Assembly (NCBI GenBank): GCA_036927565.1
Contig: JAYESD010000011.1
Location: 92,665,178-92,729,177 of the forward strand
DNA from: Tuctoria greenei
Lineage: Eukaryota; Streptophyta; Magnoliopsida; Poales; Poaceae
Reading direction: 5' to 3'
Length of the DNA stretch: 64,000 nt
Shown: positions 31,159 through 42,865 of the stretch, one piece after another
Layout of the letters: every line of letters starts with the position of its first letter
Position numbering within the stretch: the first letter of the stretch is position 1
Notes under the pieces: model-generated
What the model saw: the letters and a program-made list of their open reading frames with translations, nothing else
Database searches by the model: none
What the model was told of the DNA's origin: nothing
Position numbers and translations under genes: made by a program

Positions 31159-32137
31159 AATATTGCATACCTGTATGAATTCTTAAAATATGTTAATTGG
31201 ATTGTTAAAATCATCTCTCTCATTCTTCTTCGAAAAAATATGTCAATTACTAGATCTTGGTGAATTATGATCATTGCTTGATTGTTGTATGATTACTGAT
31301 CATATTCATCAAGATTATTTGATGTGTTTTGCCTCTCTTTTCTCTAAATATGTACCTTCAAATATATATGAATGGGCTAAAAATTCTTGTCTAGTAACCA
31401 CGGACTAGTCTGTGGTTGCCCGGACTAGTCCGCCCATGCAGACTAGTCTGTAGAGTGCCGGTTAGGCCGGACTAGTCCGGTAGACAACGGACTAGTCTGA
31501 TATAGCCCCTGGAAAAGTTCGGACTAGTCCGACCATCTTCGGACTTGTCCGATTTTTCGTGTCCATAACCCTGGCCACCACCAAACCCTAATCCCTTCAT
31601 CCCCCACTCTTGCCTCACACGTTCTCTCTCTCTCAATTGATCCCCCAAGGCGATTTCTTCATTTCTCCATAGAAACTTTGCAAGTTTGGGTCGGATTTGA
31701 TCGACATTGCATCGGGATTGAAATTCTCGGACTAGTCCGGCCTTCAACGTCCTCTTCTTCAAGCTCCAGTCGGTTTCTTCGGTAATTTTTCACCCTAACC
31801 CTAGAAATCCCAAATTCCTTCATTGTTGATCAAATAGCCTAGCATATTTAACTATATACATGCCTCCTTGATGTATTACGTTTATGCTGCGCCTGTTGTG
31901 CATTAGGAATCACCATTTGACTAGTTTCCTAGGTTTTTGAGTTTGAATACCGGACTAGTCCGGTCCATGCACGGACAAGTCCGATATCCCGGACTAGTCC
32001 GTGCTTGGATACCGGACAAGTCCGACTTTTCTAAACTCAAAACCTAACTTTTCAATTCCTCAATGCAATTCCTTGCTATACTTTCACACCTATGCCTTGT
32101 ACCATTCATTCTCATTCAAGCCACTCATTCTTAGGTC
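31159..32137 (+). other. Post-pol non-coding region of E with palindrome clusters
   Basis: Palindromes occur at 31400-31560, about 31730-31742 and 31945-32025, in the same CGGACTAGTCCG / CGGACAAGTCCG form as in the LTR. The rest shows no gene. Confidence 0.7.
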
Positions 32138-33719
32138 ATGTCGAGCTCAAACGATGATGTTTCCGATTTAGGCCGAGATGGACCACGAGGTGGCACTCGG
32201 ACCTCAACGAGTCTCGGCAAGAAGCGCCAAGAGAGACCTACCGAGCCTGCTCCGTCTCCTCCATAGGTTCGGAGAAAAGCGCTAGCGAAGAAGCCGGCCT
32301 CCAAGGTGCCAGCTTCTAGGGCTACCACCCATGGTGGCCCTAGCTCAGCAAGTGCCCACCTAGCCAAAGGTGCGGGCAAAGGAATAGCGACGGGTCCAGT
32401 TGGCCCGTTGAAGCTACATGCTCCGGGGGAAGGGGTCCGAGACCTCACTGAATAGAAGTTTAATGGAAAGGGCAGTGACTCAGCGGCCAAGTTCTGCAGT
32501 GTGGATTGCTACAGGCATCCAAAGCAAGCTGCAGATGGAAGATTCTGGAGCAATTTTCATACTGACTATTATAGGGTTGTTTACCTGCAGATGAAGACAC
32601 CGGTGGTGCGCAGTCAGTAGATTGACTGGGCACATCTTGAGAAGAAGAGATGCTCTGCATTTGATGAATTGATTGCAGCAGCTGAAAGACATGGCTTGAA
32701 GGACCTCTTTGCCTTCAAGTAAAATTGGAATGATGAAGTGGTGGCTTAGTTCTATGCCACTTGTTACTTTGCAAGCGATGAAGAAGAGAGAGTGACTTGG
32801 ATGACTCATGGATCCAAGTACACTATCACATATGAAGAATTTGTAAGGATGTTGCATCTTGACACCTCAAGCAATGACAATGTGATTATTCACAATGTTG
32901 GTGTCATCGAGAAGGAAAAGATGAAGTTTCTCTATGAGCCCAACTCAAAGTTCATCCCTCCTTCCACGAAGAACATGAAGCCATTCTTTGTGGTGCTAAA
33001 CAGAGTCCTGAGGAAGACAATAGCCCCTAAGGATGGGGATGCAAGGAGTGTGCAAGGATACCTCCGAACTCTGATGAGGGTCATAAGCAAAAACCGCCCA
33101 TTTGATGTGGTGGAATACATTTGGAATGACATGGTGAACATATCCTGCACTCCTAACAGATCTTGTGGCTATGCCCCTTATATCATGTTCATGATTGAGA
33201 AAGTCATAGGGATCGAGTTTGTCAGAGATGTGGAGCACACACCTTTGAGGCCTCAGAAGCCTCAACAAGTAAATGTCCAGGTTGCTCCATCGCCGGCCTC
33301 CAGACCAGAGGCACCGGCAAAAACAAGAGAAGATGCAAGTGTTGCCCCTGCTGGTAGGGCAGCCCCTCAAAAAGGATCAGCTAGTGGGATCCTTAAATAT
33401 CTCACTGCAATCTTTGCCTCCTTCAAGAAGGCCGAAGTGAAGGCCCACAAGCTCAATCAGAAAAAAGGAGGACATGAGGTACATCAAGGCAAATGTGAAG
33501 AAAATTTGCCAGAAGCTGGAGATCGACCCCATTGGATCTCCAGTGATTTCTGAGGACTCCGACCTGGACTTCACTGAGCTCGGGCCTTTGACCCCCTCCG
33601 AGCTTGCCTACTTTGGCATTGGGGACTCAAGTGGCTTCGCCCCTCCTCCTTCTCCTCCTCATCAAGCTGAAGATGAAGATGACGAAGAGAACGATGAGAG
33701 GACCAACAGTGAAGAGTGA
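32138..33719 (+). pseudogene. Extra ORF after pol in element E (ORF3, function unknown)
   Basis: From ATG at 32138 one frame reads SSSNDDVSDLGRDGPRGGTR, a Ser/Ala/Lys-rich region, FDELIAAAERHGLKDLFAFK, EEERVTWMTHGSKYTITYEE, then a Pro/Ala-rich linker and, after a single-base shift in the A-run at about 33460, RYIKANVKKICQKLEID and an acidic tail ending DEDDEENDERTNSEE. Stops are at about 32263, 32451, 32618, 32720 and 32747. The middle part resembles plant retrotransposon-associated proteins of unknown role. Sireviruses often have an envelope-like ORF here, but I see no signal peptide or membrane segment. Confidence 0.65.
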
Positions 33720-33764
33720 AGACCTTAGGACCCTCCTCTCCTTCTTTTTGCTGTCTTGATGTCA

Positions 33765-33788
33765 AAGGGGGAGAGATTGAGGGGGGGT
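33765..33788 (+). other. Upstream polypurine tract of E
   Basis: AAAGGGGGAGAGATTGAGGG and following G run, about 390 bp before the 3' LTR. Together with the tract at 34163-34178 this is the multiple-PPT arrangement described for Sireviruses. Confidence 0.65.
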
Positions 33789-34162
33789 CTTAGTCTTTGC
33801 TGTAGGTTGCGAGGAGAGAGCTCTTTCTATGTTTTTTGTCTTTCCTTTTTGTAGTTGTAATGCTTTAACATTGTTCTTAAGTTAATTATGGTTCTGTGAT
33901 GCAATGATTTGATCCTTTGAGTAGTATTTATGAAAACTGTGATTTTGCTCTAGAATGACATATATGCTTGCTATTGGTTGATTAATTTCAATTATGTCAT
34001 TCTTTATGTTTCAGTGTACTTAGTTATGCATCCCACCATAAAGAATGCACATATGGATAATACTTTTCATTGCTTGATGTATTTTGGACTCATATGTGTA
34101 TACTTTATGAAAATCTCAATTTTATCACATTTTGTGAAATCTCAATTGGTTGTCATCAATCA

Positions 34163-34178
34163 CCAAAAAGGGGGAGAT
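34163..34178 (+). other. Polypurine tract of E next to the 3' LTR
   Basis: CCAAAAAGGGGGAGAT directly precedes the LTR start TGAAAGTG. Confidence 0.85.
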
Positions 34179-35735
34179 TGAAAGTGCATCTAGGACTGCC
34201 TTGTGGGTTTTGGATGATTTATGACAAGCAATTGGGATCCTAACCTCTTTGTTGAGATGAGTGCAGGCTTATGATAGAAAAATGAGCAAAGTACCAAAAA
34301 GAAGGAAGAATGAGGAGCAAAGTGGAAATGAGCTCAAGGAAGAAGAGTAGTAGATTATTGTGTATGGAGTGTGTTAAGGAAACACATCCCAAGAGCTCAA
34401 CCACAATTAAACACACACATTGCACAAAGTTACACAGGACTGGACTAGTCCAACTGACACCGGACTAGTCCGATATCCTTTCCGCACGAAATCGGACAAG
34501 TCCAATATCCATCGGACTAGTCCGATATCCTTTCTGACCAAAATCGGACTAGTCCTCCCCAGTGCGGACTAGTCCTCAAAACACTTCACAAGTCACACAA
34601 AATCGGACAAGTCCGATCATATCCGGACTAGTCCGATATTCTTTCTGATCCAAATCGGACAAGTCAGATGTTTGCACGGACTAGTCTGAAAAACCCTCTG
34701 ATCTGAATCGAACAAGTCCTCCAAGTGCGGACTTGTCATCCTATACACTTAGGGTTTCACAAAACTGGACAAGTCCGATGACTATCGGACTAGTCCGAAG
34801 ATTTCCAGTAGCAAAATCGGACAAGTCCGCTCCTAGCCAGACTAGTCCGATATTTCGGGAAACTTAGGGTTTGCTACACACAGCTCACCGGACTAGTCCG
34901 GTGACCTCCACGGACTAGTCCGATCTTTTTGAACCCTAATGGTCACTTTCAGAAACTCATATAAATAGAGTTGTACGGCCATATTTTTCCTTGACTCGAA
35001 CCCTAGCGCCGTCACACCTCCCAAGAGCCTCAAAAACCACATCTCTCCACGAAATTAAGTGCAACAACGATCAATCCTTTGAGGATTCACTCTAGATCAT
35101 TGGAGAGACACGCTCAACACATCATTGAGCTCTTGGTTTGATTCTCTAACACACTCCTGCGATTTTATTGTAATCTTTTGAGTGTGTTTTGGTGGTACTT
35201 CGTGTTGTAATCCAAGGGAGCTCTCAACGTGTGACAAGGCCCCTTTGAATTCGGTTATTCACCCCTTTGTGATTAGTGGAAGAGGATTGGCCTTCGTGGC
35301 GATCCGATGAGGGTAGGGTTGGAGAAGACCCAGTCCTTTTGTGGACTCCTCACGTGGACGTAGGTTGCCTTTGTGGGAGCCGAACCACGGGATAAATCCT
35401 TGTGTCTTGTTTTTGGTGTTCATCGTTATTATTCATCAATATAATCTAGGTTTCATAATCATTGCTTATCTCACGTTGAACTATTAAACATAAGATTTAA
35501 TTGTGATATAATCTAGCATATAACATTGAAACCTATATTTGATTCTATATTTGAGCTGCATACATAAAAGAATCAATCTAATCGGTCAAGTTTAACCAAC
35601 TTAGTCCGTGAACACCGGACTAGTCCGCACTTTACCAGACTAGTCTGATATCTCTGGTATTGAACTGGTTGTTAAGTGTTGCAGGATCCGACAATTTGCA
35701 AAAAGGCCTATTCACACCCCTCTAGGCCACATTCA
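34179..35735 (+). repeat. 3' LTR of E
   Basis: Matches 23902-25462. It holds about twenty palindrome copies (34440-34925, plus about 35615-35645), many perfect, and a TATA box at 34960-34967. Confidence 0.92.
34440..34925. repeat. Palindrome cluster CGGACTAGTCCG / CGGACAAGTCCG (3' LTR of E)
   Basis: Eighteen recognisable units in 485 bp, including CCGGACTAGTCCGG extended forms at 34888 and CGGACTAGTCCG at 34512, 34622 and 34786. Less eroded than the 5' LTR copy. Confidence 0.92.
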
Positions 35736-35740
35736 AACAG

Positions 35741-36440
35741 GAGAAGAGAGGGGTGGCCCATGCGCGGTCCTCCTCCTCCTCGCTCGCCTCGCCACACCAC
35801 GCCACGCCCCGCACATGCGCAATTCGATTCTCGAGCCGATCACAGATTTTATATTTTTGCATAAAATTTCGGCTTTGGGCTTTTAGGCTTCTAAATTTTG
35901 GGATTCTGAGACTAGGTACAAGTCATTGGAGACGAACATGTCTACGAATGTAGAGTCGGATCGAATGTGGATCCTCTGTATCACAACCGAACCGCCTTCG
36001 TGAGACTATATATACGGGCATCCGGGGCAGGGCAAGTCATCTCACGATCAGATCGATCCCACGTTCGTGTTCCTTGCGCCACCTTTTAGTCTACTCCATC
36101 TGGAGTGCCGCCGTGCACCGACAATCGGGAGAGCAAGTCTCCGGAACCGCTTGACCTTGCGATCCTGCACCGGGAGAGGGCGAATAAGGTTTTTGGGAAG
36201 CACTCTGCGCGACTGCTCATGTTCTTCACCACGGGTCATCTAGCGAGGAGATCGGGCGTTGCGGCCCAACGTCGTCACCAACGTCTGTAGTGGTGTTCGC
36301 TATCAGATCTACAGTGGTTCCTCCGGCTTCAAATCGGTACGCGATATTACTCGTCTCGTCTGTTTGCCAGTGTTAATCACTGTTGTGTTTTCGTGTTCTT
36401 TTCCGGAATTGTTTAGTAAATTGTCTCGTATTTTCTAACA
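35741..36440 (+). repeat. 5' LTR of D, right part
   Basis: Resumes after the AACAG duplication and runs to TTTTCTAACA. TATATATACGGGCATCC (about 36006) is a likely promoter; the downstream part is GC-rich R/U5-like sequence. Confidence 0.8.
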
Positions 36441-36477
36441 ATACAAAAACCTTATTAGGAAATTTCCTGAGTTAAAC

Positions 36478-37302
36478 ATGATGACTTTAGCTGATGCACT
36501 GAGGCCGGAGAAATTCTCTGGCGTGCACTTTAAGAGGTGGCAAGTTAAGGCCACACTCTGGCTCCATTCACTTAAGATTTTCTGGGTAACCGAGGGCAGA
36601 CCTCAAGGTCCTTTGTCTGTTAAAGAACAGACAAAGTTCGAGGAAGATAACTCTGGCCTGAGAGTATGTATCTTAAGTATTCTTGACAACAAACTTTGCG
36701 AAGTTTATTTAACAGTCACACTTGGTAAGGATCTCTGCAATGCACTTAATGCAAAGTATGGTGTATCCAATGCAGACGGTAAATTGTATATCATAGAGAC
36801 TTTTCATGACTACAATATGGTTAACAACCGTCCCATAGTTGAACAAGCTCATAAAATATAGTGTCTCGCGAGAGAGCTCAACCTTCTTAAGTGTCCTTTT
36901 CCCGACAAGTTTGTGGTTGGGTGCGTTATTGCAAAGTTACCTCCTTCATGGAGAAACTTCGCCACAGCTCTCAAACACAAGAGACAAGAAATATCAGTTG
37001 AAAACCTAATAGCATCTCTTAACATTGAGGAGAAGGCTAGAGCTAAGCATGGTGCTAAGAAAGGAGGTGAGGGTCAATCTAGCGCCAATGTTAATATAGT
37101 GCAGAAATCCAATGTCAAGAATAAAGGGAACAATAAGTCCAAATTCAAGCCAAACACAACTACTGCTTTCAAGAAGAAGAAGAAGTCAAACAAAGGCAAT
37201 GATGGCTGCTGCTACACCTGTGGGGAGCAGGGGCATATTTCCAAGGACTGTCCTGAGAGGGAAGACCGCAGAGGAAAAAAGAATGTCAACATCGTGACTT
37301 AA
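36478..37302 (+). pseudogene. Copia gag of element D
   Basis: ATG at 36478 opens MMTLADALRPEKFSGVHFKR, a copia capsid start, continuing to the nucleocapsid with zinc knuckle CYTCGEQGHISKDCP. A TAG at 36859-36861 and a TAA at 37300-37302 interrupt it. Basic Lys/Asn-rich segments flank the knuckle, as expected for RNA binding. Confidence 0.85.
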
Positions 37303-37870
37303 GGCAATGCAGATGGGTACGATAATTCTTTTACTATTCTTTCTGTTTCTCAAACACCATATTGGTGGTTTGATACGGGTGCTAATGTTCATGTATATTC
37401 TGACATGTCCATGTTTACTTATTACTAGTTCGTCCGGGATTCCCCCGTCTTAATGGGGAATGGGTCACATGCTTCTATTTGTGGTGTTGGCATGGTCGAT
37501 CTGAAGTTCACTTTGGGAAAGATTGTCCAGCTGAAGAACGTGCAGCATGTCCTTACTATGAACAAGAATCTTGTTAGTGGCACCCTTTTATGCAAAGATG
37601 GGTTTAAAGTAGTTTTAGAGTCCAATAAAATAGTTCTCTCAAAGCATGGACAATTTATTGGTAAAGGCTATGAATGCGGAGGCTTGTTCCGCTTTTCTCT
37701 TTCGGAGTTTAATAATAAGTCAGTGAACCATATTTCTGGTAGTGTTAATGATGATGCGAGTGTTTGGCATTCTCGTTTACATCACATTAATTTTGGTTTA
37801 ACGAATTGACTATCTGGTGTCAAATTAATTCTGGAATTCACCATTGTCAAAGATTCTAAGTGTCATAGTT
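37303..37870 (+). pseudogene. Protease and pre-integrase region of element D
   Basis: YWWFDTGANVHVYSDMSMF has the DTGA active site; then NGSHASICGVGMVDLKFT, VQLKNVQHVLTMNKNLVSG and WHSRLHHINFG. Stops occur at about 37426 and 37807-37809. Confidence 0.85.
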
Positions 37871-38590
37871 GTGTGCAATCAAAGCAACCTCGAAAGCCTC
37901 ACAAGGCAGCCGAGGAGAGAAACTTGGCACTATTAGAACTCATACATTATGATCTATGTCAGATGAATGGTGTGTTGACAAAAGGTGGAAAGAAATACTT
38001 TATGGCATTAATATATGATTCTACTAGATTCTACTATATTTACTTGTTACAAACTAAAGATGAAGCATTAAACTACTTTAAAATCTATAAATCTAAAGTA
38101 GAAACTCAATTAGAGAGAAAGATCAAATGCCTTAGGTCAGATCGTGATGGTGAGTCTTTTCCCAGAATATTTGATGATTTTTGTGGGGAACACGGTACTA
38201 TACATGAGAGGACGCCTCCCTATTCACCCCAATCAAATGGACCCGAGAGGAAAAACCGCACATTGTGTGACTTGGTGAATGCCATGTTAGACACATCCAA
38301 ATTATCTAAGGCATGGTGAGGGGAGGCTCTATTGACTTCATGTCATGTACTACACCGCGTTCCAAACCAGAATAAAGAGAAAACATCGTATGAGGAGTGG
38401 GTTGGGATAAAATCATCACTTTCATACTTGCATACTTGGGGATGCTTGGAAAATGTCAATGATCCAATTACCAAGAAACGCAAGCTGGGACCAAAGACAA
38501 TGGATTGTGTCTTTCCAAGCTATGCTCATCGAAGCATCGCATATAGATTTTTTGTAGTTAAATCTGAGGTACTTGATATGCATGTTGATA
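37871..38590 (+). pseudogene. Integrase core of element D, cut by the Tekay-like LTR
   Basis: Reads ALLELIHYDLCQMNGVLTKG, KIKCLRSDRDGESFP and HERTPPYSPQSNGPERKNRT, which carry the D, D and E positions, and ends at WGCLENVNDPITKKRKLGP and DMHVDM. The usual NGVAERKNRT is shortened to NGPERKNRT. One stop is at 38317-38319. The coding sequence is broken at 38590 by insertion of element F. Confidence 0.85.
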
Positions 38591-38719
38591 TGTAAAACCC
38601 TCATTTTCATGCATCATGCCCTACATACATTCATATACATGTTTAACATTAATCGACATAAAGAAATGAATAAGTTCAAAATTGATTTGGAACAAAACTA
38701 CACTTAAATTCTAGAAAGT

Positions 38720-39050
38720 GCGAACTAGTCCGATTTCTCTGAGGACTAGTCCGATTTCTCTCTGACCTCGATCGGACTTGTCTGTTTTTGCTGTGGACTA
38801 GTCCATTTTCGCCTATGGACACTTTCGGACTTGTCCGGTCCTATGCGGACTAGTCCGGTGTTCCAAGAATCCTTGAAAATTTGCTAAGTCCCTGGACTTG
38901 TCCGGACTAGTCCGGTGTTCCAGCGGACTTGTCCCTTTTCCTCTCTGACAAAAGTCGGACTTGTCCGATTTTTGGCCAGAGTTGTCTGATTTGTTTCTGA
39001 CAAACTTCGGACTAGTCTGACCCTTTTTGGACTTGTCCGATATTTCGGGA
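38720..39050. repeat. Palindrome cluster CGGACTAGTCCG / CGGACTTGTCCG (LTR of F)
   Basis: About fourteen units, spaced 15-45 bp. The asymmetric variant reads TTG here, the reverse complement of the AAG form dominant in element E. Confidence 0.88.
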
Positions 39051-39206
39051 CCCCGAATTAATCCTTTGTTTTACGATTTATTTCTTGGCTTTCAAGTTAT
39101 GTGGGCCTAGGGACATCGTGCCTAACTCTTTAGAAGCCCGTGTGGGACTCTAAACCGGCCTCTACTCATCTCAAACTCAAAATCCATCTAACCCTAGCCT
39201 CCACCT

Positions 39207-39215
39207 CTATATAAA
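39207..39215 (+). promoter_or_regulatory. TATA box of F 5' LTR
   Basis: CTATATAAA, conserved at 43911-43918, 51569-51576 and 63133-63140 in the other LTRs of this family. Confidence 0.75.
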
Positions 39216-41438
39216 CAACCTAACCCCTTGGCTTGACCTCTATTTGACACTTTTCCACCCCACCAAAATCCTAGTTCGTAGAGAGCCACCATCAAGGAGG
39301 GAGAAGGAGATCCCAAGCAAGAAGAAGAAGAGGAGGAAACGAAAGAGGATCAAGATATCCATCAAGTTTCGTTCTTCATCACCAATTCATCTCAAAGTTC
39401 ACACCAACCCTAGATCATCAAGATCCAAGTGCTACCTCCAAGTTTCTCGATTCATTGGAGTCTTAAACACCTGGTATATCTTCTATTTCCTTTTCCTTAC
39501 GTGAATTTGACCCCTAATCTCCAAATTCACATCGATCTAGGAAACCCTAATCTGCTGATCTCGCGTGGTGCGGACTTGTCCGATCTCTAGCGGACTAGTC
39601 CAATTTTCCTGGTTAAATTATGTTGAATTAATTCTAAAATTAGACCTAATAAAATCCAAACCTGTATGAACTTGTTAAAATCTATTAGAACTAGTTAGTG
39701 ATCATTAAAAGCAATCTATTAACAAGATCCACCTTGCATTTGCATCAATCATGCATATCATGTCATATTGAGTAATATTTGTGCACTCTTTGATTGTGTT
39801 TCTTGTCTTGTATGTTTATTGTGCGGATTAGACGGATTTGCGCTAGAGAGTGCCGCGGATGATCTCCAGCACCAAGAGTTTGAAGTCTTTGATCCTAATC
39901 AATCCCAAGAGCAAGGCAAGTGTCCTTGAAGCATATTGATCCTGTTTTTAAATAAATGTTTTGTTTGCAAAACTGCATGCTTGTGTCAATTTGATGGGAA
40001 TCCTATGGTAGGAAGTTTACTAGCTTTGTTTAACCACCCTTGTCACCTAGAATATATGGTAGAGAGTCGGGACGGGATTCTTACCTTTTTGCTTCGCCTA
40101 ATTAATTGGGATGGAAGAACAACTACACTACTCAATTTAATTATGCATTAATGAGATTATGGTTGACATGAACTTGTTAAATTTGATATGATAATGGGTG
40201 ATCTAAGCAAGCCTGGTATGCGGATGGGTTGGATGTATGGTGGTTTACTTGCTTTAGATCTAAGGACCCGTTTATGGAGCGACCATGCAGGATTTACAGT
40301 GCCACCATGAGGCCAAGTATGGGTGCGGCGTAGCTGATTAATTAGGGCTTTGCCAGTGCTATTTGGACCATTAAGAATGCTCGGGGAAGGGGTAGTTGGA
40401 TTGGGTTTGTTGATGATTAGTGGGACTACCCTGGGATCTGAATGGCTTAAGAGGGGCCCTTGGTTGAAGATGTGCTAAGTTGGAGACATTGCGACTGGTG
40501 AAACCTCAGTGGGGTCTAAATAGGCTAGTAATCCCTTTGTAAAGGCTATTTTGTGATCTCTTGACCACACACCTACGGAAGTTTGTAATGTGACCGACGG
40601 GTCATGGGCATAAGGGAGGTTCTTTAGTCACCGACGGATGATGAAATCACAAACACATGGGTAAAGCGGTACAAACTCTGCAGAGTCTAATAAAACTATC
40701 ATGATAGCCGTGCTCCCGATTATGAGCACCTGGACAACTTTCATGATTAGAGGGAACCTGGTATTGGGACAGAATTGGGATGGTTATGGTTTGGTAAGGG
40801 TTATGGTTGGTTATGGATTAATTTCTGTTATTGAATATGGTTATTGGCAAATGGTGAAATCTGGAATTATTGATGATGGTAGTGAATTCACACTGGTATT
40901 ATGATATCACTTATGATTATGATGGGTTTACTTCACATACATGTAATATATTGCTTTTCAAATGTTTTAATGTAATTTCCAGCACTCAACCATTATTATA
41001 TTCATCATTTGAAACAGGCACATGTCATACTTTCCACACTTGGTGAGTACGACATGTATTCACTCTTGCAATCCCCCAACAGTTGCAGGTCAGGATTGGG
41101 AGTTTAATGGTGATAATGCGGTGTTCTAGGCCGTGTCTACCATCAGCTTGCTTGTGGTGTTGATTGGAGCTGCGCTATACCATATTGCTTATGCTGCCTA
41201 GCTGTTTAGGTTGCTTATTTTGTTTATTTCCGCTGGAATAGTTGAACTTGTCATCAATATTCATTAGAGCTTGTATTTGAGGATAATATGGTTTGTTTAA
41301 TAAAATTTGGTTTATTAATCTTGTTCTGTGGTAATTTTCTGTATACTCTTTTGTGAATGCACTCGTGTATGTGTGTTGAACATCCTGGGCACACATATGC
41401 GTTCACTTGGTTCATTTTTAGAATCGGGTGTCACAGAT

Positions 41439-41450
41439 TGGTATCAGAGC
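41439..41450 (+). other. Primer binding site, tRNA-Met type (element F)
   Basis: TGGTATCAGAGC three bases after the LTR end. Confidence 0.88.
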
Positions 41451-41704
41451 CACAGGTTGACCGTAGCATGCAGCCTAGATAGAATGGACACTTTAGAGCA
41501 CATAGGAGCACTCAGGAATCAATGTGTTTTTGCTTGGTGTGTTGTTGCTATATAAATTGGTTGCTTGTGTGCTTAATAGAGGATTTTGGGGTGCTTTAGC
41601 ATTGCCATGTCCACCTAGGCTAGTGTAGCTAGTTGTTCAGTTTCATATCCCTTGATGCATTTAGTTGGGAATGTCTCTAATTCTTACCTATTGCTCTTCT
41701 TTAG

Positions 41705-42778
41705 ATGGTGAGAACTCGCAAAAAAAGGGATGGCAATGATGACGAGGAGAATAATGGAGTGCCTCAGAACAACATTGGACAAGGATCAGCTATCAACATT
41801 GAGCAGCTATTGGATATGCAAAACCAGCTCATGCAGACCATGATACAAACTATGGGACAGCTGCAGGCTGGCAATAACAACAATCAGCCCCACATGACTC
41901 CACCGCCACCCTCGCCTCCTAATAACCGGTTGGGAGAGTTTATGAGGACTAGGCCGCCAACCTTTGCTCAAGCTGCTGACCCTATGGACGCCGATGATTG
42001 GCTCAAGACCGTGGAGAAGACACCTCCTATTGTCCAATGCAGTGACCGGTAGAAGGTCTTATTCGCTTCTCATCAACTAGTTGGAGCAGCTATGGATTGG
42101 TGGGATTAACTATGCAATGCTCATGAGAACCAAGAGAGAGTTACCTGGGCGGAATTCAAGGAGAGTTTCCGTTCTCATTATGTGCTGGAAGGTGTTATTA
42201 TTTTGAAGAGGCAAGAATTTGAGAACTTAAGGCAAGGAAGATCAAGCGTGAGTGAATATCTCAACAAATTCACTCAACTCTCAAGATATGCGCCTGAGGA
42301 TGTTAGTCGGGACATCCAGAAACAATACTTGTTCATGAGGGGCTTGAACAATGAAATCCAAGTGCAACTACTCAACTGTGATTATGCCAATTTTTAGAAG
42401 CTTGTGGACAATGCAATTGTGATTGAGAACAAGATCCGTGAGATGGAGCAAGATAATAAGAGGAGGGCGCCATATCAAGGACAGCAACAAGGAAGTAATG
42501 TGCGCCCTCGCTTTGCGCCGCCCAATGCGCCTTATTTCAGCTCTTCTATTCCTACTCATCGCCCTGGATTTGCACCGCGTCCAACTTAGTTTGTGCAGCA
42601 GCGCCCTGTTATGCAAGCACCCAGGCCTCCAATGTCTTATGCACCTCGTGCCAACTATCCTGGTGCAAATGTTCAGAACCAAGCTCGCCCCAATAATTCT
42701 GGTGGAGTTAAAAAGTGCTATACTTGTGGAGAAGCTGGACACTTTGCGCATCAATGTCCTAAGTCAGGCCTTGGTTAA
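41705..42778 (+). pseudogene. Gag of element F
   Basis: ATG at 41705 leads MVRTRKKRDGNDDEENNGVP, FAQAADPMDADDWLKTVEK, FKESFRSHYVLEGVIILKRQ, NKFTQLSRYAPEDVSRDIQK and the zinc knuckle CYTCGEAGHFAHQCP. Stops are at 42050-42052, 42109 (in DWWD.LCNAH), 42397 (private to F, CAG to TAG), 42587-42589 and 42776-42778. The first, fourth and fifth are shared with element G. Confidence 0.88.
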
Positions 42779-42865
42779 GGAAGCAATGCGCCGAGGCAAA
42801 ACCCAAGACCCAATGGAGGACAACCACAAGGGAACCGTGGACAGCAGAGTTTTGCTCGTGGCAAT

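Larger units (their letters stand above)
23902..35735 (+). mobile_element. Element E: complete Sirevirus-like Ty1/copia retrotransposon
   Basis: Two LTRs (23902-25462, 1561 bp; 34179-35735, 1557 bp) begin TGAAAGTGCATCTAGG and end GGCCACATTCA. The target duplication AACAG is exact (23897-23901 and 35736-35740). A tRNA-Met-type PBS, gag, protease, integrase, RT and RNase H follow in copia order, then an extra ORF and polypurine tracts. Long LTRs rich in GGAC..GTCC palindromes, multiple PPT-like runs and an ORF after pol are recognised traits of the Sirevirus lineage. The two LTRs differ at several percent of positions by eye, so the insertion is not very recent. Stops and frameshifts disable all ORFs. 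Confidence 0.9.
23723..38590 (+). mobile_element. Element D: Ty1/copia retrotransposon, 5' half only, with element E inside its LTR
   Basis: 5' LTR parts are 23723-23901 and 35741-36440 (ends TGTTAGAA and TTCTAACA, an 8-bp inverted pair); gag and protease/integrase run from 36478 to 38590. Reverse transcriptase, RNase H and the 3' LTR are absent: the sequence is cut by the Tekay-like LTR at 38591 and does not resume on the far side. No TGGTATCAGAGC PBS is seen after 36440. Confidence 0.8.
38591..41435 (+). repeat. 5' LTR of F (2845 bp)
   Basis: Begins TGTAAAACCCTCATTTTCATG and ends GGTGTCACA. It contains a palindrome cluster (38720-39050), a TATA box CTATATAAA (39207-39215), and a transcribed leader with GCGGATTAGACGGATTTGCGC. 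The short frames in it are not genes. Confidence 0.9.

Noticed and set aside
24164..34925. Regularly spaced 12-bp palindromes as a CRISPR-like array
   Set aside because: Spacers vary in length, recur between the two LTRs and between element families, and the units lie in U3 of retrotransposon LTRs in a plant sequence.
39244..39504. Lys/Arg-rich frame repeated in each Tekay LTR (also at 51605, 63169)
   Set aside because: It lies in the transcribed LTR leader just after the TATA box, varies in frame between copies and matches no protein; purine-rich leader sequence explains it.
41705..42778. Programmed stop-codon readthrough in Tekay-like gag
   Set aside because: There are several stops at different places, including private ones; deamination of CAG/CAA codons explains them better.
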